64,000 nt of DNA, from contig CAITUV010000012.1 in the NCBI GenBank assembly GCA_903895725.1, positions 1 through 64,000 on the forward strand. The letters run 5' to 3'. Origin of the DNA: an uncultured Myxococcales bacterium (lineage in GTDB: Bacteria; Myxococcota_A; UBA9042; CAIXZC01). Both the position numbers and the translations under genes were made by a program. This document shows, piece after piece, positions 28,088 through 38,650 of this stretch (positions are counted from its first letter, which is position 1; every line of letters starts with the position of its first letter). A model generated the notes under the pieces. That model saw nothing but the letters and a program-made list of their open reading frames with translations, made no database searches and had not been told where the DNA came from.

Positions 28088-28858
28088 TTACAGGTTCTTG
28101 TACACGTAGAGCCTGGAATTCAGCGACGCGTAGTCCAGGTACAGCACGAACCGCTTGCCTCGGGCGGGGCAGATTCCGACGACGCCGGAGAACTTGTCCT
28201 TGGGCGTAGGCAGACCGGACAGGTCGAGGGAGCCTCCCGCACCGCCGAGGTGAGGCACCGAGACCAGGACGTCCGGGGCATCGGTTCCGACGAAGCCGAG
28301 GAGAACGTCCCCGTTGTCCATCGCCCAGGCGGACGGCTTGACCGTGGGCAGCTCGCCCGCACCGGGCCAAAGGAGCTCGCCGGCCCGGTAGATGGCGACC
28401 GTGGCCTCCTCCAGCCCCTTCATCTCAAACCAGACCGCCAGGTCGGACACGTTGCCGGCGAACTTGGCGAAGACCGAGTACGGGTCCTCGTTGCCATCCT
28501 TGACCACGTCGGGGAACCCCTCGCAGGGCTCCCAGGCGGTTCCCTGCGGAGCGGTCACGGGGAGCACACGGCACTCGATGCCCGGCTTGTCGGTCCGATT
28601 GACGAGCAGGTACACGTTGTCCGCATCGACCCACATGTCCACCGGCGTCTCGAGCATGTTGGCACCGACCTGGGCCCAGAGCCCCCCTTCCTCGGCACCG
28701 CGGTGCACCATGAACTCGGCGTTGGCCGTCACCCGGTCGAGCAGATAGAGCTTGCCGGCGGCAAAACGCATGGCCCGGACCTCGACGTCCACGTTGGAGA
28801 ATCCGAGGTCCAGGATGTTCGACATGGGATCCAGCTCACTGTCGGGCACGGAAACCAC
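28088..28858 (-). CDS. C-terminal part of a lipoprotein gene split by an in-frame TGA
   Basis: 256 residues if read from a GTG at 28858, though no ribosome-binding site supports this start. It is in the same frame as 28877-29245 and is separated from it only by TGA at 28879-28877 and six sense codons. The chain is rich in beta strands of the MRFAAGKLYLLDRV and MWVDADNVYLLVN type, as in beta-propellers. Read through, the full gene (28088-29245) would encode 385 residues. Either the gene is broken, the base is an assembly error, or the two parts are made separately. Confidence 0.7.
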   Translation of the reverse strand: MVSVPDSELDPMSNILDLGFSNVDVEVRAMRFAAGKLYLLDRVTANAEFMVHRGAEEGGLWAQVGANMLETPVDMWVDADNVYLLVNRTDKPGIECRVLPVTAPQGTAWEPCEGFPDVVKDGNEDPYSVFAKFAGNVSDLAVWFEMKGLEEATVAIYRAGELLWPGAGELPTVKPSAWAMDNGDVLLGFVGTDAPDVLVSVPHLGGAGGSLDLSGLPTPKDKFSGVVGICPARGKRFVLYLDYASLNSRLYVYKNL

Positions 28859-28876
28859 CTGGCTTCCGGTGGCATC

Positions 28877-29245
28877 TCAGGACTTGCCCGGGGGCAGAGC
28901 GACCCCCAGCGTCACGGTGAGCGCGGTCACCAGCGCCTCCTGGTCGTAGATCTGCCGCCAGCCGAGCTCGGGCGAGTCGAGCTCCATCTTGTAGATTCCA
29001 GTCTTGTCTGCGGCCCCGACGGCAACAAACATGGCATCGTCGCGGCAGGCGAACGAGCCGACATGCATCACGCTGTCCAGGGTCGCGGTGGAGAACAGGC
29101 CGAACCCCTCGGAGGGGAGGTCCGGGACGTCGGCGACGACCTCCTCGGCGGGGCTGCCGTCGCCGCCGCCGCAGGAGACGGCCTGCAGCGGAACCGTCAA
29201 CGCCAGCACCCAGGCCAGCTTCACCAGTCGATTCGCCGATGCCAT
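28877..29245 (-). CDS. N-terminal part of a split beta-propeller-like lipoprotein
   Basis: 122 residues. GGAGGTGAC precedes the ATG. Signal peptide ending AVSC (Cys25, lipobox-like), then a Gly/Asp/Glu linker and two strand pairs (MHVGSFACRDDAMFVAVGAA, then KTGIYKMELDSPELGWRQIY) that read like the first blade of a propeller. The chain then stops at TGA (28879-28877) within an otherwise continuous frame. This part has the export signal and the other half has the rest of the fold, so together they look like one gene. Confidence 0.75.
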   Translation of the reverse strand: MASANRLVKLAWVLALTVPLQAVSCGGGDGSPAEEVVADVPDLPSEGFGLFSTATLDSVMHVGSFACRDDAMFVAVGAADKTGIYKMELDSPELGWRQIYDQEALVTALTVTLGVALPPGKS

Positions 29246-29554
29246 GTGTCACCTCCAGGTCAGGTGACCATTGTGCCAGAAGTTGGACCAGGGAACAAGC
29301 GGCGGCGGCGGCGGGGCAAGCGACATAGGACGAATAAGACAGATGGGACGAATAGGACGGATAGGACCCGCCGCCGCCCCGGAGGAGGAACGGCCTCTAT
29401 CGAAGGATTGGGTGCCTGGCATGAACAGCCGACTAGCCCCATCGGCCTTTGGCCCCAAACAGCCGCCTGGCTCCATCGGCCGGTAGTCAAGAGCCCCCCC
29501 CCCTCGCTCCCCCCCGTCCTATGCCTTCCATGCGTCCTATTTGTCCTATTTGTC
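29246..29554. repeat. Gene-free region with opposed 9-bp minisatellites
   Basis: No gene is seen. At 29321-29374 GGACGAATA-type units run on the plus strand and end in GGACCCGCCGC, as at 23293. At 29517-29563 (running into the DUF72 gene end) TCCTATTTG-type units are the complement of the first array, so the two could pair as a long hairpin. Between them a 23-bp unit (ACAGCCG, then CCATCGGCC) occurs at 29425-29447 and 29459-29481. Confidence 0.75.
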
Positions 29555-30331
29555 CTATTGTCCAATCCCCAGCATCGCGCTCAGCTCCGCCGCATTGGCA
29601 ACGGCCTTGCCTTCGAAGTGGTTGTTGAAGAACACGTACACCTCCGAGGCGGCCTTCTGCATCCGTCGGATCCGGGGTATCCACGGCGCCAGCTCGTCTC
29701 GCGAGTATCGGTAGTCATAGCGTTCTTCGGGACGCTCGTGCTTCCACCATTTGGCCGCATTGCGCCCGTGGAATCTCAGGTAGGCCACGGGGGACGTCAC
29801 GACCTCGAGAGGGGGCAGCAGCCCCTGGACCTGCGGCTCATCCACGCAGCAGAAGCCTGCTCCGATCTCCTTGAGCATTGCGAAGAAATCCATGGATACC
29901 CAGGCCCGGTTGCGAACTTCGATGACCAGGGGATGGGCGGAGAAATCGGCCGCCAGGCGCCGGATGTGGTCCCGGGCCTCCTCCGAGGGCCGGAAGGACC
30001 AGGGGAACTGCGCCAGGAGGCAGCCGAGGACGGCCCGGTCGGCCAGCGGCTCGACGGCCCGTAGAAACTCGACAACCTCAGCCTGCCGGGCGGTCCGGGC
30101 ATGCGTGAACACATCGGTCAGCTTGACCGCAAACTTGACCCTCCCTTCGGCCTTATCCGCCATGGCGGCCAGCGTGGCTCGTGTGGGCATCCGATAGTAC
30201 GTGAAATTGACCTCGACCGCGCCGAACCGCTCCGCATAGTGCCGGAGGTAGTCGGATTTGGCCGTCCCGGGCGGGTATACCGGCCCCACCCAGTCCGGGT
30301 AGCTGTACCCGCTGGTGCCAAGGTAGATCAT
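29555..30331 (-). CDS. DUF72 (YecE-like) family protein
   Basis: 258 residues from the ATG at 30331 (AGGGG upstream); the longer frame upstream is a low-complexity microsatellite. The N-terminus MIYLGTSGYSYPDWVGPVYPPG is the DUF72 hallmark. Further on, VEVNFTYYRMP, FAVKLTDVFTH, LLAQFPWSF, HPLVIEVRNRAW and YLRFHGRN complete the TIM-barrel-like pattern. The family's role is unknown. The last codons and the TAG stop (GGA CAA TAG) are part of a 9-bp repeat array that continues downstream with further in-frame TAGs, so the repeat appears to have overwritten the original 3' end. Confidence 0.92.
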   Translation of the reverse strand: MIYLGTSGYSYPDWVGPVYPPGTAKSDYLRHYAERFGAVEVNFTYYRMPTRATLAAMADKAEGRVKFAVKLTDVFTHARTARQAEVVEFLRAVEPLADRAVLGCLLAQFPWSFRPSEEARDHIRRLAADFSAHPLVIEVRNRAWVSMDFFAMLKEIGAGFCCVDEPQVQGLLPPLEVVTSPVAYLRFHGRNAAKWWKHERPEERYDYRYSRDELAPWIPRIRRMQKAASEVYVFFNNHFEGKAVANAAELSAMLGIGQ

Positions 30332-30401
30332 CCCCTGCGGCAATGTCTGGCCTCCCCCTCGCCGGTGCCCATCAACGCAATCTCCTTCCCCCTCGTCAGG
30401 C

Positions 30402-30458
30402 TCGGCATCGGCATCGCTATCGGCATCGCTATCGGCATCGGCATCGTAATCGTAATCG
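30402..30458. repeat. 6-bp microsatellite (TCGNNA) upstream of the DUF72 gene
   Basis: About nine and a half units of TCGGCA, TCGCTA and TCGTAA in tandem, between the adenosine deaminase stop and the DUF72 start. On the minus strand it would encode alternating Asp with Ala, Ser or Tyr, but it precedes the ribosome-binding site and is probably not translated. It lies in the DUF72 leader. Confidence 0.8.
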
Positions 30459-30470
30459 CCCCCCCCTTCC

Positions 30471-31487
30471 TCACGCCCTCGTGCTCCACTCGTAGAGGCC
30501 CAGCCTGGCCCTGCCCACCTCCACAGGGTCCCCGAACGCATGGTCCAGGGCAAGGCGCTGTGCGGCCACCAGGTCGAGCCCGGGGACGATTCTCTCGCAA
30601 AGCTCCAGCTCCGAGGAAAGCGAGATGCCGAACAGGGCGGGGTCATCGGAGTTGAGGGAAACCGGAACGCCGGACCGGATCAGGCGCCGCATGGGGTGCT
30701 CCCCCGGGGTGGCCACCGCACCGACAATCCAGTTGCTGGTCACGCTGATCTCGAGAGCAACGCCTCGCTCCCGGACGAGGTCCACCAGGTCGGGTCGGTC
30801 CACGATTCGGATGCCGTGCCCGATTCGCCGGGCACCGAGCTGGAGGATCGCGGTAGCGACGTTTTCGGGGAATGCCTGCTCGCCTGCATGGACGGTGGCG
30901 GCCAACCCGTGACTGAGGGCCAGGTCGAATGCCTCCCGGAAACGCTCAGGGGGATGGTTGTCTTCGTCTCCGGCAAGGTCCACGCCGACGACCCGGGGCC
31001 GATTCCTCGCCGCGAGCCGGAAGGTCTCCAGGCACAGCTCGGGCCCCATCTCCCGGGAGGCGATGACGATGAGAGGCACCTGGCAGCCGGTTCGCCGCAT
31101 CCCTTCCAGCGTCCCCTCGGCAACCGCTTCCGCCACGGCCTCGTGGGGAAGAGCATGGGCGTACCCGGTGAACCCGGGCGAGAAACGCAGCTCCAGGTAG
31201 GAGATCCCGTCGGCTGCCGCATCCTCCACCGCCCGGCAAGCCGCGTACCGGACCGCTTCGGGGCTGACGAACAGACGGGCGATGAGGTCAAACCTCGACA
31301 GCACCTCCTGGAGGGAACGCAGCGGCTGCTTCAGCACCATGACCCGGGCCAGCGCGACCGGATCGCGTTCCGGCACCGGGGCCCCGAACCGCTCGGCCAT
31401 CTCGAGCGCGATTTCGGGGGTGATGCACCCTGCCAGATGTCGGTGCAGCTCGGCTTTTGGCATGCTGCGGATCAGGTCTCGGTCCAC
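30471..31487 (-). CDS. add: Adenosine deaminase
   Basis: 338 residues from a GTG at 31487, with AGGAG six to seven bases upstream; the frame extends further but lacks a better start. Motifs of the adenosine/adenine deaminase family: MPKAELHRHLAG (HxH zinc ligands), ISYLELRFSPG, VGVDLAGDE, TVHAGE (His and catalytic Glu), RIGHGI and SLNSDDPALFG (the Asp pair). It deaminates adenosine (or adenine) to inosine (or hypoxanthine) in the cytoplasm. The HLAG variant in place of HLDG or HLEG leaves the exact substrate open. It is divergent from acetyl-CoA synthetase. Confidence 0.92.
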   Translation of the reverse strand: MDRDLIRSMPKAELHRHLAGCITPEIALEMAERFGAPVPERDPVALARVMVLKQPLRSLQEVLSRFDLIARLFVSPEAVRYAACRAVEDAAADGISYLELRFSPGFTGYAHALPHEAVAEAVAEGTLEGMRRTGCQVPLIVIASREMGPELCLETFRLAARNRPRVVGVDLAGDEDNHPPERFREAFDLALSHGLAATVHAGEQAFPENVATAILQLGARRIGHGIRIVDRPDLVDLVRERGVALEISVTSNWIVGAVATPGEHPMRRLIRSGVPVSLNSDDPALFGISLSSELELCERIVPGLDLVAAQRLALDHAFGDPVEVGRARLGLYEWSTRA

Positions 31488-31749
31488 CGTGGCTCCTGCA
31501 GGTATCCGTCCCGGTCTCCTGCTACCGGACGGGTTTCCTGGAGAATGGCAGCTTCGAACGCGAGATGCAATGCTGACGCAGTGCAGCAATGCACCCTTGG
31601 TTAATTCGATTCGGTGCGTGCGTGAAATCCCTTGACAGGCATGCAGGCACGATGGTACGCGACCACCGTTTGCTCTGGCCGCTGCCTCGTGCTTCGCGTC
31701 AGGGCCGGGATTGGAAAAAGGGGTTGCTCAACCGAAACGGAGGGGTTGA

Positions 31750-33738
<1,989 letters not shown>

Positions 33739-33741
33739 ACC

Positions 33742-33756
33742 GGGCCAGCCTGGCCC
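33742..33756 (+). terminator. Hairpin after acs
   Basis: GGGCCA and TGGCCC form a six-base-pair stem with a GCC loop, starting three bases after the stop. There is no T-run, so termination efficiency is uncertain. Confidence 0.4.
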
Positions 33757-33924
33757 CATCTCGCCGCTCACGCACAGCACCCTCAACTTGCCCACGAAGA
33801 CTCAGCCGGTGTGGTTGGCTTCGTCCTTAGGCCTCTTGTGCTGGTTCACGGCAATCGCCTCTTGGCAGAAAGCTCACCATCCTCGCTGCTTCGCCGGGGC
33901 CACGTCAGGCAGGCGGCTCACCGC

Positions 33925-35457
33925 CTACTTTCCCGCTTCGTACCACACCGCGTCATGTGAGAACGAGTAGTAGTGCGGGAACTGGGACAGGATGGTGATG
34001 GCCTTCTTCAGCCGGCGGGGGTCGGCCTTCCAGGTCTTCCTGAGAACGCGGAAGAACATGGTTCGCACGCTCTTGTCCGGGTGCCTCATGTAGAAGCGGA
34101 AGATGTGAACGGCCTTGAGCATCTTGGACCAGTTGGTGCGGGCGTTGACATACAGGGGGCTGCGGTATTGCACGCCGTCGAGCCAGGCCAGGGTGCGCCG
34201 CTCGAATCGGTCCGGCTCGTAGAGGCTTCGGAACAGAGTCCGATGTCGTTCAAGGAGATCCTTGAGCGGCATGGCAGTCGGGACGATGTTGGTGGAGAAG
34301 TGCCAGATGCCGGCGAACTCCTCGGCAATGCGTCCGTTGTCCTTCATTCGGCGGAAGAGCGGAGTATCCTCGGGTGCATTCAGCACGCTGATGGAGGCGA
34401 TGGGGCTTGCGGTCTCGTCGAGGAAACGCTCCAGCTCGACAAAGGTCTCGGGGGTGTCATGGTCGAAGCCGACGATGAACCCGATGAACGGGATGATGCC
34501 GTAGCGCGAAAGCGTGGTGACCGTGGTGCGGGCATCATAGCGGGCCAGATGCCCCTTGTTGACCTCGGTGAGGCAGTCGGCACTGAGGCTTTCCACGCCG
34601 AGGAAGACGACCGAGAAGCGGGCATCCGCCATGAGCTTCACGATCTCCTCGTCCGCTCCGATGGTGACAGAGGCCTGGCAGCTGAACGACACCGGGCGTG
34701 CAAGCGCAGTATTCCAGCGGACCAGGGACACGAGCAGCTCCCGGGTGAATGCACGGTTGACGAAGAAGTTGTCCTCCGAGAAGAAGACGGTCTCAGCCCC
34801 CATGAGACGTGCGTTCTCAACTTCCTGGACGACCTGGGCAACCGACTTATGGCGGTACCTTCGGCCGACAAGCTGGACGGCGTTGCAGAAGTCGCACTTG
34901 TTGGGGCAGCCGCGTGAAGCCTGGACGGTGAAATAGAGGTAGTCCTTTCCCCGCACGAACCGCCAGTCTGGTGGCGGGGAGAGGCTCATGTCGACGTGCT
35001 CCTTCTGCTCATAAAGCGGAGCGGCATTGCCGGCAACCCATTCCCGGAGAAAGCGGGGCCAGGTGAGCTCGGCCTCGCCGAGGAACAGGTAGTCGGCCAT
35101 GGGGGCGGCCTGAGCGGGGGACAAGGTGGCGAACGCTCCGCCAAGCGCAACGGGGATGCCCCGGCGCCGGAACAGGGCCGAGATCTCTGCAATTCGTGGA
35201 GCATGGAGGGTGAAGCCGGTGAGCGCAACCAGGTCGCACTTCATATCCGGGTCCAATCCGGAGATGTTCTCATCGCAGAAGCGGAAGTCGATTCCGAGGT
35301 CGGGGGGGGTGAGCGCCAGCAGTGTGGCCAGAGCCGAGTTCGGCATGAGCGCCCGGGCCCCAACTGCCTTGACCGAGCTGGCCATGCACCAGAAGCTGTC
35401 CGGGTTTCGAGGGGCGACGAGATAGACTGTGCGGCAGACCGAATGCGCCGTTTCCAT
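33925..35457 (-). CDS. B12-binding radical SAM protein (DUF4070 type)
   Basis: 510 residues from the ATG at 35457 (GAGG eight bases upstream). The N-terminal 150 residues are a cobalamin-binding-like Rossmann domain (LTPPDLGIDFRFCDENI, then DLVALTGFTLHAPRIAE); the His of the DxHxxG loop is not obvious. The radical SAM core has CPNKCDFC (CxxxCxxC, 4Fe-4S) near 200, then SEDNFFVN, LGVESLS and GFIVGFDHDTP. The C-terminal region (WLDGVQYR onward) matches the DUF4070 extension seen with this class. Members modify lipids, hopanoids or antibiotics by methylation or related radical chemistry; the substrate here is unknown. It is not in an obvious operon. Confidence 0.9.
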   Translation of the reverse strand: METAHSVCRTVYLVAPRNPDSFWCMASSVKAVGARALMPNSALATLLALTPPDLGIDFRFCDENISGLDPDMKCDLVALTGFTLHAPRIAEISALFRRRGIPVALGGAFATLSPAQAAPMADYLFLGEAELTWPRFLREWVAGNAAPLYEQKEHVDMSLSPPPDWRFVRGKDYLYFTVQASRGCPNKCDFCNAVQLVGRRYRHKSVAQVVQEVENARLMGAETVFFSEDNFFVNRAFTRELLVSLVRWNTALARPVSFSCQASVTIGADEEIVKLMADARFSVVFLGVESLSADCLTEVNKGHLARYDARTTVTTLSRYGIIPFIGFIVGFDHDTPETFVELERFLDETASPIASISVLNAPEDTPLFRRMKDNGRIAEEFAGIWHFSTNIVPTAMPLKDLLERHRTLFRSLYEPDRFERRTLAWLDGVQYRSPLYVNARTNWSKMLKAVHIFRFYMRHPDKSVRTMFFRVLRKTWKADPRRLKKAITILSQFPHYYSFSHDAVWYEAGK

Positions 35458-35566
35458 GGACTGGACCTCACCACAAACCCGGATGCGTGTCAACAGCGGC
35501 CTGCCTGTAACGGCGAGGGCGGTTCGAAGCCCCCACGTGCGTGCGCCGCGCGTCCGTGGCGCGTCC

Positions 35567-35594
35567 TTGACTTATGAACTCAATATGCTAGGGT
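35567..35594 (+). promoter_or_regulatory. Candidate promoter of the 35635-43616 gene run
   Basis: TTGACT (35567-35572) and TAGGGT (35589-35594) with a 16-bp spacer, 40 bp before the ATG at 35635. Confidence 0.5.
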
Positions 35595-35634
35595 GTGCGG
35601 GTAGCCAAACGGGGCTGGTACGGAGGTGTTCCTC

Positions 35635-37317
35635 ATGAGAACAGCGGCGCTATTGCTTCCGATGACGGTCTGCCTGGTTCTTTGCGCTGGGCCAGCGATG
35701 GGTCAGAAGAAAAGCGTGGTCGAAACCCGCATCAGCAACGTGGAGACGGATCTCGATGTGCTCAAGGAGTTCCTGCAGGAGCAGGGCAGCTCGCTCCAGA
35801 AGCTGAAGGAGAAGTCCGCCGAGGTGGACAAGCTCAAGGCGGAGCTGGCCAAGATCGCCCAGTCGGGGGCGGCCTCCGCCGACCAGATCAAGAAGCTGTC
35901 GACGGAGCTGGCGGACGTGGCGGCCAAGCTCAAGGCCGAGACGGACCGGCTGACGAAGCTCGAGGAGGAGATGGCCCGCAGGAAGATCGTGTTCACCGGT
36001 CAGCTGCGGGTTCGGCCCGAGTTCCGGTTGAGCAACCGCTATTTCAACTATGAGCTCGATTCGGACCGGAACTTCGCGGGCAGTCACCGGGCGAGACTCG
36101 GAGTCGATGCTGCGCCGGCCAGCTTCCTCAAGGCTCGTTTCACCCTGCAGGATGCCCGGTTCTGGGGCTCTCCGGTGCTGTCCGGGCAGTCCGAGGAAGG
36201 GCCATTCGTGGACGCGGCGGGCAAGAGCGTCACGGTGCTGCCCCAGGACAAGGACCGGAGCACGCCGCTGGGAGTCCACGAGGCCTACATGGACGTCGAG
36301 GCGGTCAAGGACGTGCTCGCATTCCGGCTTGGCCGGCAGTCCTGGAACTTCGGGGCCGGACGGATGATCGGGGACAACGACTGGGAACAGGGGGGACGCT
36401 CGTTCGACGGCATGGATGTCACGCTGCGGTACGAGAATATCCTCAAGGCGGACATCCTGTTCTCCTGGATCCAGGAGCGCAATGCTGCGGCCATGAGCGA
36501 CGTGGCCTTTGGCGGGCTTTACCTCAACTGCCCCTATGTCAAGGGAATGGACATCGACGTGTACTGGCTGTACCTGGGCGATCCCAGGCGGGAAGGAGGT
36601 CGCAAGGTCCACACGATGGGCGGCCGCGTGGGAGGCAGACTTCCGATGCACAAGGCCCTCTTTTTTGACCTTGAAGGAGCGCTCCAGTTCGGCGAGGTGA
36701 CCGAGGGACTGCCGCAGGACAACACCCTCAAGACCAATGACCAGTACGCGGTGGCAGCTCATGCGGACCTGGGCTATGAGCTCCCCGTGGCGTGGACCCC
36801 GGCCATCGCCCTGTTCTTCGACCTGGCTTCGGGCGATGGCAACACGAATCCGGTGGATCTCGACAACGACCTGTCCGCGGGTTGGGTGCCGCTCTTCCCG
36901 ACTCGGCACGGGCTGTTCGGCAAAATGGACCTGTGGTCGCAAAGCAACCTGTGGGATCTTGGCGGTCGCGTCGGCGTCAAGCCGCTCAAGGGGCTCGAGG
37001 TAGGCGTCGAGCTGCACTCGCTGCACCTGTATGCAGATACGGGCCACATTCCGGGCGGTGCCCACCCGGACCAGCGGGTGGCTGAGCCGCTGTCCACCAA
37101 CCTCGGCCTCGAGCTGGACCTGGATGCAACCTACCGCCTGAACGAGAGCTTTGCGCTTGCGCTGGGGTACGGGCTGTTTGCCCCGGGGGCCGCACTGGAC
37201 GAGCGGGAGGAGCTGCAGAACGAGGAAGTCGTGGACCCGGATGACGGAAAGCTGTACCGGTACGAGCCGGGTGACAACGCTCAGTGGGGCTACGTTCAGG
37301 CCGAAGTGACCTTCTAG
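35635..37317 (+). CDS. Outer-membrane porin, alginate-export-like, with coiled-coil N-terminus
   Basis: 560 residues from the ATG at 35635 (GGAGGT eight bases upstream; the in-frame GTG overlaps that site). Signal peptide to about residue 23. Residues about 28-120 form a heptad coiled coil (VETRISNVETDLDVLKEFLQ, then LKAETDRLTKLEEEMARRK), which probably trimerises or spans the periplasm. The remaining 430 residues alternate as beta strands and end in aromatic Phe, as in alginate-export family porins (FRLGRQSWNFGAGRMIGDND is the typical early strand pair). It may take up or export a polysaccharide or another solute. First gene of a plus-strand run. Confidence 0.85.
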   Translation: MRTAALLLPMTVCLVLCAGPAMGQKKSVVETRISNVETDLDVLKEFLQEQGSSLQKLKEKSAEVDKLKAELAKIAQSGAASADQIKKLSTELADVAAKLKAETDRLTKLEEEMARRKIVFTGQLRVRPEFRLSNRYFNYELDSDRNFAGSHRARLGVDAAPASFLKARFTLQDARFWGSPVLSGQSEEGPFVDAAGKSVTVLPQDKDRSTPLGVHEAYMDVEAVKDVLAFRLGRQSWNFGAGRMIGDNDWEQGGRSFDGMDVTLRYENILKADILFSWIQERNAAAMSDVAFGGLYLNCPYVKGMDIDVYWLYLGDPRREGGRKVHTMGGRVGGRLPMHKALFFDLEGALQFGEVTEGLPQDNTLKTNDQYAVAAHADLGYELPVAWTPAIALFFDLASGDGNTNPVDLDNDLSAGWVPLFPTRHGLFGKMDLWSQSNLWDLGGRVGVKPLKGLEVGVELHSLHLYADTGHIPGGAHPDQRVAEPLSTNLGLELDLDATYRLNESFALALGYGLFAPGAALDEREELQNEEVVDPDDGKLYRYEPGDNAQWGYVQAEVTF

Positions 37318-37342
37318 CACAACCGGCATTGGGAGTAGGCAC

Positions 37343-38626
37343 GTGAAGATCCGATTCGGCGCACGCACCGACGTGGGATTGGCAAGGCAGTTCAACGAGG
37401 ACAGCTACCTCGTGGACGAGGAGCTCGGCCTCTTCGTCGTGGCGGACGGCATGGGGGGGGCCCATGGCGGGGAGATCGCGTCGCGCATGGCCTGCGACGA
37501 GATCCACCGGCACATCGAGGCCAACTACGACACGGTCCGGCGATTCGCTGCGGGCAAGAGCTCGCTGTCGGTCAAGGACGTGTCCGAGCTGCTCGTCGCT
37601 GCGGTGCAGCAAGGCTGCTCGGCCATCTACAAGAGGGCCAGGGAGGAGAAGGAGCTTTCCGGAATGGGGACCACGGTCGTCGTGCTCCTCGTGGCCGGCG
37701 AGCACCTTTTCATGGCACACGTCGGAGACAGCCGCATCTACCTGCTGCGCTCCGGACAGATCCACCAGCTCACCCGGGACCACTCGCTGGTCGAGGAGCT
37801 CAAGAGGCTGGGCAAGATCTCCACTCAGGAGGAGGTCAAGAGCAAGTACCGCAACGCGATCACCCGGGCCGTCGGCATCTATGAAACGGTCCAGGCGGAC
37901 ACGCTCGAGATGATGCCCCTGACCGATGACCGCTTCCTGCTGTGCACGGATGGTCTGCACTCTACCACGGGGGAGCAGGACCTCCTCCGGCTGCTGTCCA
38001 ACCCGAACCCGGATGACTCGGCCGACGACCTCGTCCGGCACGCCAACTCCAAGGGCGGCCAGGACAACATCACCTGCCTCATGCTCGACGTCCAGGAGAC
38101 GGAGCCCCAGCGAGCGGAGTTGACTCAGCGCAAGCTCAACACCCTCAAGTCGGTGCCTCTGTTCCGGTACCTGAACTTCGAGGAGCTGCTCAAGGTCGTG
38201 TCCGCCGTGGAAGAGAAGAAGTTCTCGGCCGGCGAGGTGGTTTTTCGAGAAGAAGACGAGGGGGACGCCCTTTACATCCTGCTGGCGGGAGAGGTGGAGG
38301 TGTCCCGCAAGGACACGATCATCACGAAGCTGGTATCCGGAGATCACTTCGGCGAGCTGTCGCTCATCGACCGCTTCCCCCGCTCGGCCACGGTCAAGGC
38401 ATTGGAATCGTGCCTCTGCCTGGTCATGAACCGGCAGAAGTTCTATGAGCTGATCCGGGAGTACAGCGCCTTGTCGGTCAAGCTGCTCTGGTGTCTTGCC
38501 CGGGTCTGCTCGGTCAGGCTCCGGGATACGACCGGGGAGCTGGAGCTGGCTCGCTCGCTGGTGGCCCGTGTCCGCCTCCCCGCCACGCATGACGTCCCCT
38601 TCGAGGATGACGACCGGCAGGGATGA
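37343..38626 (+). CDS. PP2C-family phosphatase fused to a cyclic-nucleotide-binding domain
   Basis: 427 residues, GTG start with GGGAG eight bases upstream. Residues 1-245 are a complete Stp1-type PP2C: RQFNEDSYLV, VADGMGGAHGG, SGMGTTVV, HVGDSRIYLL, LCTDGLHS and KGGQDNITC, with all metal-binding Asp residues present. Residues about 270-385 are a cNMP-binding domain (FSAGEVVFREEDEGDALYIL, then FGELSLIDRFPRSATV with the phosphate-binding Arg). This suggests a Ser/Thr phosphatase gated by cyclic AMP, GMP or a similar ligand. No partner kinase gene is nearby. The start lies 25 bp after the porin stop. Confidence 0.93.
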   Translation: MKIRFGARTDVGLARQFNEDSYLVDEELGLFVVADGMGGAHGGEIASRMACDEIHRHIEANYDTVRRFAAGKSSLSVKDVSELLVAAVQQGCSAIYKRAREEKELSGMGTTVVVLLVAGEHLFMAHVGDSRIYLLRSGQIHQLTRDHSLVEELKRLGKISTQEEVKSKYRNAITRAVGIYETVQADTLEMMPLTDDRFLLCTDGLHSTTGEQDLLRLLSNPNPDDSADDLVRHANSKGGQDNITCLMLDVQETEPQRAELTQRKLNTLKSVPLFRYLNFEELLKVVSAVEEKKFSAGEVVFREEDEGDALYILLAGEVEVSRKDTIITKLVSGDHFGELSLIDRFPRSATVKALESCLCLVMNRQKFYELIREYSALSVKLLWCLARVCSVRLRDTTGELELARSLVARVRLPATHDVPFEDDDRQG

Positions 38627-38650
38627 TCCTGCCGCTGCGGGAGAACACTC

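Noticed and set aside
28877..28879. TGA as a selenocysteine codon
   Set aside because: The nearby hairpin begins only five bases after TGA and the protein looks like a propeller lipoprotein with no redox motif; mutation or base error is simpler.
30332..30646. N-terminal extension of the DUF72 gene through the Asp-rich microsatellite
   Set aside because: The family starts at MIYLGTSGYS and a ribosome-binding site precedes that ATG.
31632..31661. sigma-70 or sigma-54 promoter for acs
   Set aside because: TTGACA is present but the 17-18 bp distance leads to GTACGC/TACGCG, and the TGG...TTTGCT spacing does not fit -24/-12.
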